Assembly (NCBI GenBank): GCA_030538415.1
Contig: JAUNTY010000004.1
Location: 1-64,000 of the forward strand
Reading direction: 5' to 3'
Length of the DNA: 64,000 bases
Source: Neisseria sp.
GTDB taxonomy: Bacteria > Pseudomonadota > Gammaproteobacteria > Burkholderiales > Neisseriaceae
Shown: in pieces, positions 1 through 12,100 of the stretch
Position numbering within the stretch: position 1 is the first letter of the stretch
Layout: every line of letters starts with the position of its first letter
Program-made: the position numbers and the translations under genes
The notes under the pieces: generated by a model
What the model was told of the DNA's origin: nothing
Databases searched by the model: none
What the model saw: only the letters and a program-made list of their open reading frames with translations

Positions 1-2100
1 CCGGAGGGCAGGCGGGTGGCGGTGCGCTTCAATAACCGTTTGCTAACCGGCGTGGTGTGGGCGAACCATGTTCAGATTCAGAGCGATCTTGCTCCTGCCA
101 AAATCCAGCCCGTGTTGCAAGTCTTCGACGACGAACCGCTGTTGCCTGAAAGCTGGCGCAAGTTGTTGGCTTTTGCTTCCCGTTATTATCATTATCCGCT
201 TGGTCAGACCGTGTTTACTGCGTTGCCGCAGGGTTTGAAAGAAGCCAAGCCCGCCGCATTGCCCGAAGCGCCGTTGTTTTATGTCTTGAACGAGCAAGGC
301 CGAGCCCAAGCTGCGCCGCCTGCGCACCACCGCAAAAAGCACGCCTTGTGGCAGGCGCTGCATTCAGACGGCCTGAGCCTTGTTGCGTTGAAAAAAATCC
401 ATCCGCAAGCGAATAAATTAATTGAACAATGGCAGCAGGCAGGCTGGGTTGCTGCCAGTCAAGCTACCATGCCGCGCTTGAAGCCGTCTGAATACACGCT
501 CAATGCCGAGCAGCAACAGGCTGCAGATGCCATCGGGGCAGCATTTGACCGTTTCCAACCTTTTCTGCTTTACGGCATCACCGGCAGCGGCAAAACCGAA
601 GTGTACTTCGACGCCATCGCCAAAACACTAGCGGCGGGCAAGCAAGTTTTGTTTCTACTACCCGAAATCAACCTCACGCCGCAACTGCTCAAGCGGGTGG
701 CGCAGCGCTTCGATGAAGTACCGACTGCGGTGTTGCACAGCCAAACCGCTGCAGGTAAGCGTACGCAAGACTATTTACGCGCCCTTAGCGGCGAAGCCAA
801 ACTGGTCATTGGCACACGACTGGCGGTGTTTACGCCCATGCCCGATATCGGCCTGATTGTAGTTGATGAGGAACACGACAGCTCATTCAAGCAAGACAAT
901 GAATTGCGTTACAACGCCCGTGATTTGGCGGTTTGGCGTGCGCAACAGGCAGTCTGCCCGATTGTGCTCGGCAGCGCCACACCGAGTCTGGAGAGTTGGT
1001 ACAAAGCCCAAAGCGGCGCATATCGCCTGCTCGAATTGAGCGCCCGCGCCCACGCAGCCGCGCAACTGCCGCAAGTGCAAATTCTCGATGTGCGCCGTCT
1101 GAAACTCGACAACGGCTTTTCCGAACCGGCTTTGCAACTATTGCAGCAAAATTTCCAACAAGGCGGCATGTCGCTGGTTTACCTCAACCGGCGCGGCTTT
1201 TCCCCCGCCCTTTTTTGCGGCGACTGCGGCCATACTTTCGGCTGCCCGCGCTGCTCCGCCAAAATGGTACTGCACCAACGCGCCCGCCAGCTGCGCTGTC
1301 ACCATTGCGACTACCGCCAGCACGTGCCAAACAAATGCCCCGACTGCGGCAACCAAGACCTTACCGCCGTCGGTCACGGCACCCAACGCGTTGAAGAAAC
1401 TCTGCGGCTGGCGCTGCCACAAGCCAAAATCGCCCGGGTCGACCGCGACAGCACCAGCAAAAAAAACGACTGGCAAACGCTCTACCGCCGTATTGCCGAC
1501 AACGACATCGATATTTTAGTCGGCACGCAAATGCTCGCCAAAGGCCACGACTTTGCCCGCCTCAATCTCGTGGTGGTGTTGAATGCCGACGGCAGCTTAT
1601 ACAGCGCCGATTTCCGCGCTCCCGAGCGCCTGTTTGCCGAGCTGATGCAGGTATCGGGCAGAGCAGGCCGCGCCGACGCACCAGGCAAGGTGTTGATTCA
1701 AACCCAATTGCCCGACCACGCCGTGTTTGCCGCGATTCAGGCGCAAGATTACCGTCGCTTTGCCGATGTGGAGCTGGCGGAGCGTCAATCGTTTCAGATG
1801 CCGCCTTTCGGCTTCCAGACGGCTATTCGCGCCGATGCCTTACATATTGACGAAGCAATGCGGTTTTTGCAGCAAATCAGGCAGGAAGCGGAAGCATGCC
1901 TGCCCGAGACGGTTGCTCAGCTTGGCCCCGTGCCGATGCTGATGGTGCGTCTGGCTGAGCGCGAACGGGCGCAACTTTTTCTTGAGGGCACCAACAGGCG
2001 CGATTTGCATCAGGCAACGTCACAGTGGGTACGACTGCTGCAACATCATGCCCACCATAAAATACGCTGGTCGGTGGATGTGGATCCGCAGGAGATGTAA
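1..2100 (+). CDS. priA: Primosomal protein N' (replication restart helicase PriA), 5' end cut by window
   Basis: PriA is the 3'-5' DNA helicase that recognises stalled forks and starts primosome assembly. The frame is open from base 1, and the residues before the first possible start (PEGRRVAVRF) look like the interior of the PriA N-terminal domain, so the true start lies upstream. Visible are a Walker A motif (GITGSGKTEVYF), a DEEH box (VVDEEHDSSFK), and the zinc-binding insertion with eight cysteines (CGDC, CPRC, CHHC, CPDC), followed by the helicase C-terminal motifs (GTQMLAKGHDF, QVSGRAGR). About 700 residues are present; full PriA proteins have about 730. The gene ends with TAA at 2098-2100, and nothing downstream is obviously co-transcribed. 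Confidence 0.97.
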   Translation, partial: PEGRRVAVRFNNRLLTGVVWANHVQIQSDLAPAKIQPVLQVFDDEPLLPESWRKLLAFASRYYHYPLGQTVFTALPQGLKEAKPAALPEAPLFYVLNEQGRAQAAPPAHHRKKHALWQALHSDGLSLVALKKIHPQANKLIEQWQQAGWVAASQATMPRLKPSEYTLNAEQQQAADAIGAAFDRFQPFLLYGITGSGKTEVYFDAIAKTLAAGKQVLFLLPEINLTPQLLKRVAQRFDEVPTAVLHSQTAAGKRTQDYLRALSGEAKLVIGTRLAVFTPMPDIGLIVVDEEHDSSFKQDNELRYNARDLAVWRAQQAVCPIVLGSATPSLESWYKAQSGAYRLLELSARAHAAAQLPQVQILDVRRLKLDNGFSEPALQLLQQNFQQGGMSLVYLNRRGFSPALFCGDCGHTFGCPRCSAKMVLHQRARQLRCHHCDYRQHVPNKCPDCGNQDLTAVGHGTQRVEETLRLALPQAKIARVDRDSTSKKNDWQTLYRRIADNDIDILVGTQMLAKGHDFARLNLVVVLNADGSLYSADFRAPERLFAELMQVSGRAGRADAPGKVLIQTQLPDHAVFAAIQAQDYRRFADVELAERQSFQMPPFGFQTAIRADALHIDEAMRFLQQIRQEAEACLPETVAQLGPVPMLMVRLAERERAQLFLEGTNRRDLHQATSQWVRLLQHHAHHKIRWSVDVDPQEM

Positions 2101-2237
2101 CTGCATGATGCGTATTGTTTGTCGATTGCCTCCACTACAGCATGCGGGGGGATGTTTCTGAAATCGTAGTATGTGGAGTTTTAGCCGATAAGGTGAGCTG
2201 ACCTACATGACTATTGTTTTAATTTCAAATCAAAAAA

Positions 2238-2552
2238 CTTTGCAAAATACCCCGCTCGTCGCACCCGCGCAGGCAGGTGCCCAGTCTGAAGCAACGCTTC
2301 AGCTCAAACTTGCCAGCCCTGGAAATGCGCAATTTCATGATGAATATTGGATTTTTAGAATCATAAAAATATAGTCGGAGAAATTAGATTCTGATACAAG
2401 GTGGCGAGCCGCAGACAGTACAGATAGTACGACAAGGCGAACCAACGCCGTAGCAGGAACTAATTTCTCCGACTATAGGTAGACAAGCAAAGCTGCGCTT
2501 TACACTAGGCACCCGCCTGCGCGGGTGCGACGGGTAGAGGAATTTTGCAAAA
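2238..2552. repeat. Composite inverted-repeat element, copy A, carrying a Correia element
   Basis: The left arm (CTTTGCAAAA, then CGTCGCACCCGCGCAGGC at about 2257) and the right arm (GCCTGCGCGGGTGCGACG, ending AATTTTGCAAAAG at 2552) are inverted repeats. A Correia-type element (2370-2477) sits in the middle. A second full copy is at 28083-28383. A right half without Correia is at 56663-56760 and a left-arm fragment is near 16855. No coding capacity is seen, so it looks like a non-autonomous miniature element. I do not recognise its family. Confidence 0.7.
2370..2477. mobile_element. Correia-type repeat enclosed element, 108 bp
   Basis: Terminal inverted repeats TATAGTCGGAGAAATTAG and CTAATTTCTCCGACTATA enclose the conserved core (GCCGCAGACAGTACAGATAGTAC, read as two parts, then GGCGAACCAACGCC). 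Correia elements of pathogenic Neisseria have TATAGTGG ends. Here the termini read TATAGTCG in nearly all copies. Confidence 0.85.
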
Positions 2553-2940
2553 GTTTCAGCTTTTTAGCCTTTCAGACGGCCTCTGAATGTGCAGCAAGCC
2601 TAAATGCGGGTATTGTTGCCTGATTTGCATAAGTATGACCAATGACTGTAAAATAGATACTTAATTTTTAACCATAAATAGCGCTGTTATTCTAAAAGTG
2701 ACCATTTTTGTCAAAGTATTCGCATATTCGTAACAAAAATAGTCTTTGGGTGTTCGTAATAGCCGAGAGATCCTGATTCAGGCGAAATTCGATTTGGTAT
2801 AAAAATTGCTTACGTATCCATACTCCTGTCTGTGTATATTGCAGATGATGCAATGTGGCAACCAGGGCGCTATCAAGAAAAATTAACTTGAAATCATGGC
2901 GTGGGAAAAATAAATTAAAAGCAGGCAGTCAAAAAAGGGG

Positions 2941-2970
2941 GTGACAAATTGATGGTTTGTCACTTTTTGT
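2941..2970 (+). terminator. Hairpin with T-tail in the adhesin leader
   Basis: GTGACAAA (2941-2948) pairs with TTTGTCAC (2956-2963) around a 7-nt loop and is followed by TTTTTGT. It lies about 170 bp before the adhesin start codon and points toward it. It could stop upstream read-through or act as an attenuator. Only the structure is seen; the role is inferred. Confidence 0.45.
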
Positions 2971-3009
2971 CGTGGTTGGAGCAAATAAAATAATGACTGA
3001 CTTAAATAT

Positions 3010-3039
3010 TTGAGGTGAGGCATCGCCGTGTTGTATGAA
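3010..3039 (+). promoter_or_regulatory. Possible promoter of the adhesin gene
   Basis: TTGAGG (3010-3015), an 18-bp spacer and TATGAA (3034-3039) would start transcription near 3046 and give a leader of about 95 nt. Both hexamers are only partial matches to sigma-70 consensus, and the surrounding DNA is AT-rich, so chance matches are likely. Confidence 0.3.
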
Positions 3040-3139
3040 GCGTTAAGTCTCGCAGCCATAGCAGAAAGATTAAATAAAATGGCTATAAAGCGATACCGAA
3101 ATATCAAATTCCAGTAATTCAATTCAAAGAAAGTGCAAG

Positions 3140-6100
3140 ATGAACAAGATTTACAAAACCATTTGGAATGAAACGACCCAAAGCTGGGTCGCCGTATCTG
3201 AATTGGATGCCGCCAAAGGCAAGCGCAGCTCGAGCGAATCGGGTGGCTCGGCAAGCTTTATCACAATGGGTAGTTTGTTTGGCTTTAAGGCCTCGTTGAT
3301 GGCGGTGGCCATGGCATTGCCGATGGCGCTGGTGCCCGAGACGGCGTCGGCAGTCGCCTATTGCACCGGCGGTGTGACGACAGGAGGCGTGGGCAACGAC
3401 GTGGTTTGTGGCTCTACTGCGACAAGCACCAGGATTTCAGGGTTGGATTCTGTTGTTGTGGGGGCAGGGGCAAGCTCACGTTCTGTCGGTAATGTTGTTA
3501 TCGGGGCAGGTGCATCAGCCGGAGTTGCCGGTGCAACAACGGGTGGCGGGCGTACTGCTATTGGTAGTCGTGTCTCGGTAACCGGTGATCAATCGACAGC
3601 AATTGGTGCGGATGTACTGGCAAGCGGGGATTCCTCAATCTCTATTGGTGGTGATGATTTGGATAATGTTGGCATAGCGACAGTCAACGGTAGAACCGTT
3701 AGCGCTATTTATAATGATTTGACCGGTCAAGGCGGGATCGGCAACAGAGTCTATCGCGCCACTAATGCCTCGGGCGCAGGCTCGGTGGCTGTCGGGGTGC
3801 AATCTCTTGCATCAGGTGCACTTGCCACCGCATTTGGTACCAAGACCACTGCAGAAGGTCTCGCCGCTACTGCTCTGGGTGTGGGCGCGGATGCGTCCAA
3901 GGATAACTCGGTTGCACTCGGCTCCGGTGCGACCACTACCACCGATGCCACTTATGTGCCGGACGTTACCGTAGGCGGTATCAAGTACACCTTTGCCGGC
4001 GGTACGCGCGTATTGGCAGGCAACCAAGTGTCTGTCGGTAGCGCAGGCTACGAACGCCAAATCAAAAACGTCGCACCGGGACAAATCACTTTAGAAAGCA
4101 CCGATGCCATCAACGGCAGTCAGCTTTTTGTGACGCAGCAAGCCATCGGTACGATGGGTGCCAGTGTGGCAACAACATTGGGTGGCGGTTCGACCGTCAA
4201 TGCCGACGGCAGCATTTCAGCGCCGAGCTACACCATCAACGGCAATACTTATAATAATATTGGTGACGTGCTGGCTGCCAGTACCCCCCATTTTTATAGT
4301 GTCAATAGCACCGACGCTACCGCAGGCAACTACAACAACAACGGCGCGACCGGCACAAATGCGTTAGCGGCGGGTGCGAATGCCGTCGCGGCAGGATCCA
4401 GTTCTACAGCGGTTGGATACGGTGCGCAAGCATTGGGCATCAGGTCCGTAGCGCAAGGCAATGCAGCCATTGCTTCCGGCACGAATGCGCTGGCGCTCGG
4501 CAATGCCACTGCTGCTTCTTTTGAAGATGCGGTTGCGGTCGGCTCCAGAGCGAATGCCAGCGCCGTCCGCGCGCTGGCTTTTGGCAGCGATGCGGTTGCC
4601 AGCGAGGATACGACCACCGCCATCGGTTGGGCAGCCCAAGCGACTGCCGGACAGGCCACCGCCATCGGCCGCGGTGCAAAAGCGACAGCTATTTCTGCTT
4701 TGGCCATGGGTGGCGCTGCAAATGCGTCGGCGCAAAGTTCGATTGCCATCGGCTACACAACCGAAGCAAGTCAAAACAGCTCGATTGCCATCGGCAATGC
4801 TTCGAAAGCAACGGGTTCGGGCGCGGTCGGTATTGGCTGGAGCAGTAATTCAAGCGGTACTTCCGCTGTGGCGGTGGGTTTGGGTAGCAAGGCTACCGCG
4901 AACTTTGCCACTGCGGTCGGCAGGAATGCCAACGCCGCGACTGCAAGCGCCATTGCCATAGGTGATGGTGCACAAGCCTTGGCGGTCGGAGCGCCGATTG
5001 CCATCGGTTTTAGCGCGACTGTGGCGGCAAACAATACCAATGGTATTTCTATCGGCACGTCTACAGGCACGAATGCGATTAACGGTACAGACAACACGGC
5101 TATCGGCCGCCAAGCGGGGCGGTATATCGCCGGGAATACCAATTATGCTTTTGGTAATAGATCAGGAAACTTTGTTACCGGGCATGACAACTATGCTCAG
5201 GGTATTGCAGGTGGGCAATATGTGGCAGGCAGCCAAAACGTGGCTGTCGGTTATCACACCGGTCAGGCGATTGTCGGTACGGCGAACATGAGTATCGGCT
5301 ATCAAAATAGCAGTAATGATGCGGCGTCAGGCGGTCTCCCTGCTACTGGTGCTACTAACACGGTGACAGGTGGTCAGCGTGTGTTCGGTAATAATAATCT
5401 CATCATGGGTCGGGATGCGGGGCGTAATCTTGGTAAAGGCACATTGACCCTCAGCAGCAACGGGCAATTAACCGGCAGAACCACCACCGCTTCAAGCGAT
5501 AACGTTATTCTGGGTACCGGCGCCAACAACTTCGCGGCGGGTGACGAACTGACCACCAGCAACAACATCGCCATCGGCACCGACAGCATTTCCCGCGGCG
5601 GCAATGCGATTGCTCAGGGCACTAAGGCGACTGCCAGCGGTGTCAGCGCCATTGCCATCGGCACCGGCGCGCAGGCCACCGCCACCAACAGCATCGCCAT
5701 CGGCACCGGCAATATCGTCAGCGGCGAAGGCTCGGGCGCGTTGGGCGATCCGTCATACATTACCGGCGCGGGCACTTACACCGTTGGCAACGACAACGGC
5801 ACCTCAACCGCGCCGATTGCCGCCGACAACGCGGGCGCGTTCGGCAACAACAATTTGCTGAACGCCGATGCCGACGGCAGCCGCATCATCGGCAACAATA
5901 ATGATGTCCAGGCTGCCAATGTGATGGTGATGGGCAACAATGTGTCCGTCGCTTCCGGCCTTGCTGGCGCGGTGGTGTTGGGCAATGATTCCACCGTCAG
6001 CGCCGCAGTCGACACCGATTCCGCCACCGTCAACGGCATTACCTACAGCGGCTTCGCAGGCAATGCGCCCGCCGACGGCGATGTGGTTTCCGTTGGCTCG

Positions 6101-9100
6101 ACCACGGCTCCGCGCCAAATTCAAAATGTGGCGGCAGGCCAAATCAACGCCACCTCTACCGATGCCATCAACGGCAGCCAGTTGTATGCCACTAATAATG
6201 TGATTGGCAATGTCGCTAACTCAACCGCAGATATTTTGGGCGGTGATGCGGCTGTAGGTGCCGATGGCAAATTGACCATGACAGATATCGGCGGCACCGG
6301 CGAAAGCACCGTGCATGATGCGATTGCCAAGGTAAACGAGGGCTTCAAGCTGACCAGCAGCGCTTCGGAAGGCACAGCCAGCGGCACCAGCGTTGAGCAA
6401 ATCCAGCCGGGCGAAACCGTTACTGTGGATGCGGGCAAAAACATCAAAATCACCCAAGATGAAAACAAAATCAGCGTGGCCACCGCCGACGACGTGAACT
6501 TCAACAGCGTCACCATCGGCGATGCCGTCAACAATACCACCCTGACCGGCACTTCAGACGGCCTCAGCGTCGGCGGCGACAAAATCACCAATGTTGCGGC
6601 AGGCAATGTGTCCGCCAACAGCACCGATGCGGTCAACGGCGGCCAGCTGTATGAAGTGCAAGAGCTGGCAGGCAAAGGCTGGAATATCCAGGGCAATGGC
6701 GGCGCTGCAAGCAATGTGGCACCGGGCGCTACCGTAAACTTTGTTGACGGCAGCGGCACCACCGCGTCTGTCACCGACGTGAACGGCACGCCGACCGTCA
6801 GCTACTCGGTAAACAAATCCGCCCTGGCCGTCGGCGCAGACGGCAATGTCAGCGCCGCCACCGCAGGCGACGCATTTGCCACCGCTACCGATGTGGCTGA
6901 TGCCATCAACGCATCGGAAAAAACCAGCAGCGTGGCGGCGGGCAACAATACCAGCGTTAGCTCAACCGTTAACGGCAACCATACCGCCTACACCGTCAAC
7001 GCCGAGAAATCGACCGTCAGCGCAGGTTCGACAGCAGTTGCCGTCACATCAGCCACGGATGCCGCCACCGACGTGACCGATTACACAGTGGACTTGGCGC
7101 AAAGCACCAAAGACGACATCCAAAAAGGCGTTGATGCCAAAGATATCGTCGACAATCAGGGTTTGACCTTTACCGGCGACAGCGGCACTACCGGTGCCAA
7201 ACTGCTGGGCAGCAACGTAGCAGTCAACGGTGACGACAACATTACCATCAGCGCCGATGCCGACGGCGTCAAAGTCGAGTTGAACAAACAACTGGATTTG
7301 ACCGCCGCAGGCAGCGTGACCACAGGCAATACCGTATTGAACAACGACGGTGTGAGCATCACAGGCGGCCCCAGCATCACCACCGGCGGCGTTGATGCGG
7401 GTGGCAAGCCAATCACCAATGTGGCCAGCGGCGGCAATGTCGCTACCAATGCGGCCAACATCGGCGATGTGACTCAAGCCGTGAATGCGGCAAAAACCCA
7501 TTTTTACAGCGTTAATTCGACTGATACCGCCGCAGGCAACTATAACAACGATGGTGCAACGGGTGCCAATGCGCTGGCGGCGGGTGTGAATGCCAAGGCA
7601 AGCGCAGGCGGGGATACTGCGATAGGTTACGGAGCCAATGCCAATGCAGGCAATGCGGTGGTTATCGGCACCAATGCAACGGTCGGCACCGGCACCTCAG
7701 GCATCACCTCAGCTGCACGCGGCATTGCCATCGGCTTGAATGCCAATGCTCAAGTAGCCAGCTCGATTGCCATGGGGCAGGGAGCAACGACAACCGGCAG
7801 GGGCAGTATTGCCAATTCGATTGCTATCGGTAACAGCGCCTATACCTATGGTTCCAATGGCGTGGCCATCGGTGCGGGTGCCGGTTTGGGCAGCACAGAA
7901 ACCAGCGGCAATAATGTGACGGTAGGGGCGGCTTCAGGTCAAAACAATAAAGGCACCAATAATGTGGCTTTGGGTCCGGGTTCGGGCAATAATTTGGGCG
8001 TATACGTGAATCAAAATATCGCCATCGGCTCGGGAGCAGGTAATAATGTCACCGCCAGCACGGGCTTTGCAGATTACCAAATCAATGGCGGCAATGGTTA
8101 TGGCCACAATATCGGTATTGGTAATGGCTCGGGCATCAATGTTGACGGCAATGTGAATGTCGCCATGGGTCAGCTGGCCGGTCGCAATGTACAGGGTAAT
8201 GCCAATACCGGCCTCGGCTTATGGACAGGCTGGTTTGTAGAAGGCGATCGCAACTCTTCTATCGGTGCGGCTTCAGGCGGTTATGTTGTAGGTGACAACA
8301 ATACCGGCTTGGGTCATGCAACAGGCAATAACGTTGTTGGAGACAACAATACTGCATTAGGTAATCAGGTTGGCAATTACATAACCGGTAGCGGCAATGT
8401 TTCTTTGGGTAACCAAACAAATCATGCAACAGCGACAGCGGTCAGAAGCTTGGAGCGCGCTGTAGCCATCGGCGATACAGCCAATACTTATGGCAACGAT
8501 TCGATTGCCATGGGCTCCAATGCTGTGGCTGGTGTAGATGGTTCAAACAGTTCGGTGATAAATGCCATTGCCATCGGCAACGGCGCGCAGGCCACTGCCA
8601 CCAACAGCATCTCTATCGGTACCGGTAATATTGTCAGCGGTGAAGGCTCGGGCGCATTGGGCGATCCGTCATACATTACCGGCGCGGGCACCTACACTGT
8701 CGGCAACAACAACGGCACTTCGGCCAGCCCGATTGCCGCTGATAATGCCGGTGCATTCGGTAATGAAAACGCCATGAGCGCCGATGCCGACGGCAGCCGT
8801 ATTGTGGGTAACAGCAACAGCATCGAATCAGCCAATGTGATGGTGATGGGCAATAACGTGTCCGTCGCTCCCGGTCTTGATGGTGCGGTGGTGTTGGGCA
8901 ATGATTCCACCGTCAGCGCCGCAGTCGACACCGATTCCGCCACCGTCAACGGCATTACCTACGGCGGCTTCGCAGGCAATGCGCCTGCCGACGGCGATGT
9001 GGTTTCGATTGGCTCGACCACGGCTCCGCGCCAAATCCAGAATGTGGCGGCAGGCCAAATCAACGCCACTTCTACCGATGCGATTAACGGCAGTCAGCTG

Positions 9101-12100
9101 TATGCGACCCAAAATACCATCGGTAATTTGGCACAAACCACCGCCAATAACTTTGGCGGCGGTGTGACCGTCAATGCCGACGGCTCGCTGACACAGCCGA
9201 CTTATACCGTGGCGGGCAATACTTATAATGACGTAGGCAGCGCCCTTGCTGCATCAACCACGCATTTCTACAGCGTCAATTCAACCGATGCCGCCGCAGG
9301 CAACTACAATAATGACGGTGCAACAGGTGTTGATGCTTTGGCAGCAGGGGTGAAGGCCACTGCTTCCGGTGCCAATGCCGTTGCCATCGGTAACACCTCA
9401 CAGGCCGCCAGCGACCGTGCGATTGCTTTGGGCGACCGAGCCGTGACCGGTGCCAGCATCGGCTCTACTTTGCAAAACACACCTGCCGCTACGGTAAATA
9501 ACAATTCCACGCCGGGTTTGGCTGCAATTGCCATCGGTCAGCAGGCTCAAGCCTTGGGGAATTACACCACGGCCATCGGCATGCGCGCGGGTGAGGGTGC
9601 CAAGGGCTCTGGAAACATCATGATTGGCCGCCAGGCAGGTTTGAACAGCGAAACCAGCAACAATATCTTTATGGGCGCCAGTGCCGGACAAAGCCTACTT
9701 GCAGACCCGAACGGCAATGCAGGTGCGCCTTATCTGCGCGGCTACAATGTCGGTCTTGGTGTGGAATCTCTTCAGGCTGAAAATACTGGCTCTTACGGTG
9801 AAAACAATACGGCGGTGGGCTTGCGTGCAGGCCGCTGGCAGAGCGGCAGCAGCAATACCCACTTGGGTTCGTTTGCAGGTGTCGGCCAGCATGGCAATTT
9901 CAATTTTAACGGCGGCTATTTTGCAGGCGCTTATCAGGATGGTGACAAGAATGTCAATATCGGCATCAATGCCGGTTCGGGCAACTCTACAACTGACCGC
10001 TTGAGCGCTTCCTATACCGTCAATATCGGCGACCATGCCAAATCACAGCAGGACAACGCAGTGGCCATCGGCTTGAATGCGCTGACAGACGGCGAGAGTG
10101 CCATTGCCATCGGTAACGGCGCGCAGGCTACTGCCACCAACAGCATCTCCATCGGCACCGGCAATATCGTCAGCGGTGAAGGCTCGGGCGCATTGGGCGA
10201 TCCGTCATACATTACCGGCGCGGGCACCTACACCATCGGTAACGACAACGGCACGTCAACCGCGCCGATTGCCGCCGACAACGCAGGCGCGTTCGGCAAC
10301 AACAATCTGATGAACGCCGATGCCGATGACAGCCGCATCATCGGCAACAATAATGACGTCCAGGCGGCCAATGTGATGGTGATGGGCAACAATGTGTCCG
10401 TCGCTTCCGGCCTTGCTGGCGCGGTGGTGTTGGGCAATGATTCCACCGTCAGCGCAGCAGTTGACACCAATTCTGCAACCGTCAACGGTATTACCTACGG
10501 CGGCTTCGCAGGCAATGCGCCTGCCGACGGCGATGTGGTTTCTGTCGGTTCGACCACGGCTCCGCGCCAAATTCAAAATGTGGCGGCAGGCCAAATCAAC
10601 GCTACTTCTACCGATGCGATTAACGGCAGCCAGCTGTATGCCACTCAAAACACCATCGGCAATCTGGCGCAAACCACCGCTGATAACTTTGGCGGCGGCG
10701 TAACCGTCAATGCCGACGGCTCGTTGACGCAGCCGACTTATACGGTAGCGGGCAATACCTATAACGACGTAGGCAGCGCTCTTGCCGCGGCAGGCTCAAG
10801 CACGCATTTTTACAGCGTCAATTCTACCGACAGCACGGCAGGCAACTATAACAACGACGGCGCGACGGGCAGCAATGCTTTGGCGGCAGGCGTGGGCGCC
10901 GCCGCTCAAGGCTTGAACGGAGTGGCTGTCGGCAGCAATATCGTTGCCGGTAATGCCAATAATGTCACCGCCATCGGCTCAAACACCACGGTAAACGGCC
11001 GTGAATCTACTGCGGTCGGTTCGTATATCAGCATTGACGGTCCCGGCAATAATGCCTTGGGCAGCAATGTAACCATGCTCGGCTCGCAATCGGTTGCGGT
11101 GGGCAACGGTGTGGTGGCAGGTACGGCCAGCACGACAGAAGTGACTGCCGTGGGACGCCGTGCGCAAGCTACCGGCAACCAGTCTACGGCCTTGGGCGGC
11201 CAGGCCAAAGCCTTGGGCGGCAATTCTCTGGCTTTGGCACACAGCGCCACGGCTACCGGTAATAATTCAGTGGCGGCAGGCTACAATGCCAATGCGGCAG
11301 GCACCAGCTCGATTGCCATGGGCAATACGGCCAATGCCACCGGCAATAATACCATTGCAATGGGCACCAACAGCGTGACCAGCGGCAACAATGCGGTAGC
11401 CATCGGCTCTTCGGCCAATGCCGTTTTCCGGGGCGTCGCCATGGGCATGAGCAGCGTGGCGGGTACTAACTCGTCGGTGGCCATTGGTGATGCGGCCAGA
11501 GCAACTGTCGCTGCAGGAGATGTGGCCATCGGTCAAAACTCGGCAACTGCCGCGGTGACTGCTGTGAATGATGCTACGGTAAACAACATCAGCTATGGCG
11601 GTTTTGCGGGCAACGCACCCAGAAGCGCATTCAGCGTCGGCAGCGCGGGTGCCGAGCGCCAGATTCAGAATGTGGCGGCAGGCCAAATCAGCGCCACCTC
11701 TACCGATGCCATCAACGGCAGCCAGCTTTATGCCACCAATAATGTGATTGGCAATGTCGCTGCTTCGACTGCAACCGTGTTGGGCGGCAATGCTACGGTC
11801 GGTTCAGACGGCAGTATCAGCATGAGCGATATCGGCGGCACCGGCGAAAGCACTGTGCATGATGCGATTGAGCAGGTTAATGAAACCGCCAACAAAGGCT
11901 TCAACCTGACCACCAGCGCTTCAGACGGTACAGTCAGCGGCACTACCGTTGAGCAAGTCCAGCCGGGCGAAACCGTTACCGTGGATGCGGGTAAAAATAT
12001 CGCCGTTACCCAAAACGGCAACAGCATCAGCGTTGCCACCGCCGACGACGTGCGCTTCAACAGCGTGACTGCGGGCAACAGCGTCTTGAACAACGACGGT

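Larger units (their letters stand above)
2101..3139. other. Gene-free spacer between priA and the adhesin gene
   Basis: No convincing gene lies in these 1.04 kb. The first part holds a composite inverted-repeat element with a Correia element inside (2238-2552) and an uptake sequence near 2570. From about 2590 the DNA becomes AT-rich, with a small palindrome TTGCAGATGATGCAA near 2838, a terminator-like hairpin at 2941-2970 and a possible promoter at 3010-3039. A 123-codon frame on the minus strand (2883-3254) overlaps the adhesin start and has no features of a real protein. Confidence 0.7.

Noticed and set aside
2883..3254. 123-codon minus-strand frame upstream of the adhesin
   Set aside because: It overlaps the adhesin signal region, has Ser/Cys/Phe-rich composition typical of antisense reading, and has no RBS or family likeness.
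5648..10645. CRISPR array or tandem repeat in the adhesin region
   Set aside because: The repeats are long, in frame and far apart, with no short repeat-spacer pattern and no cas genes.
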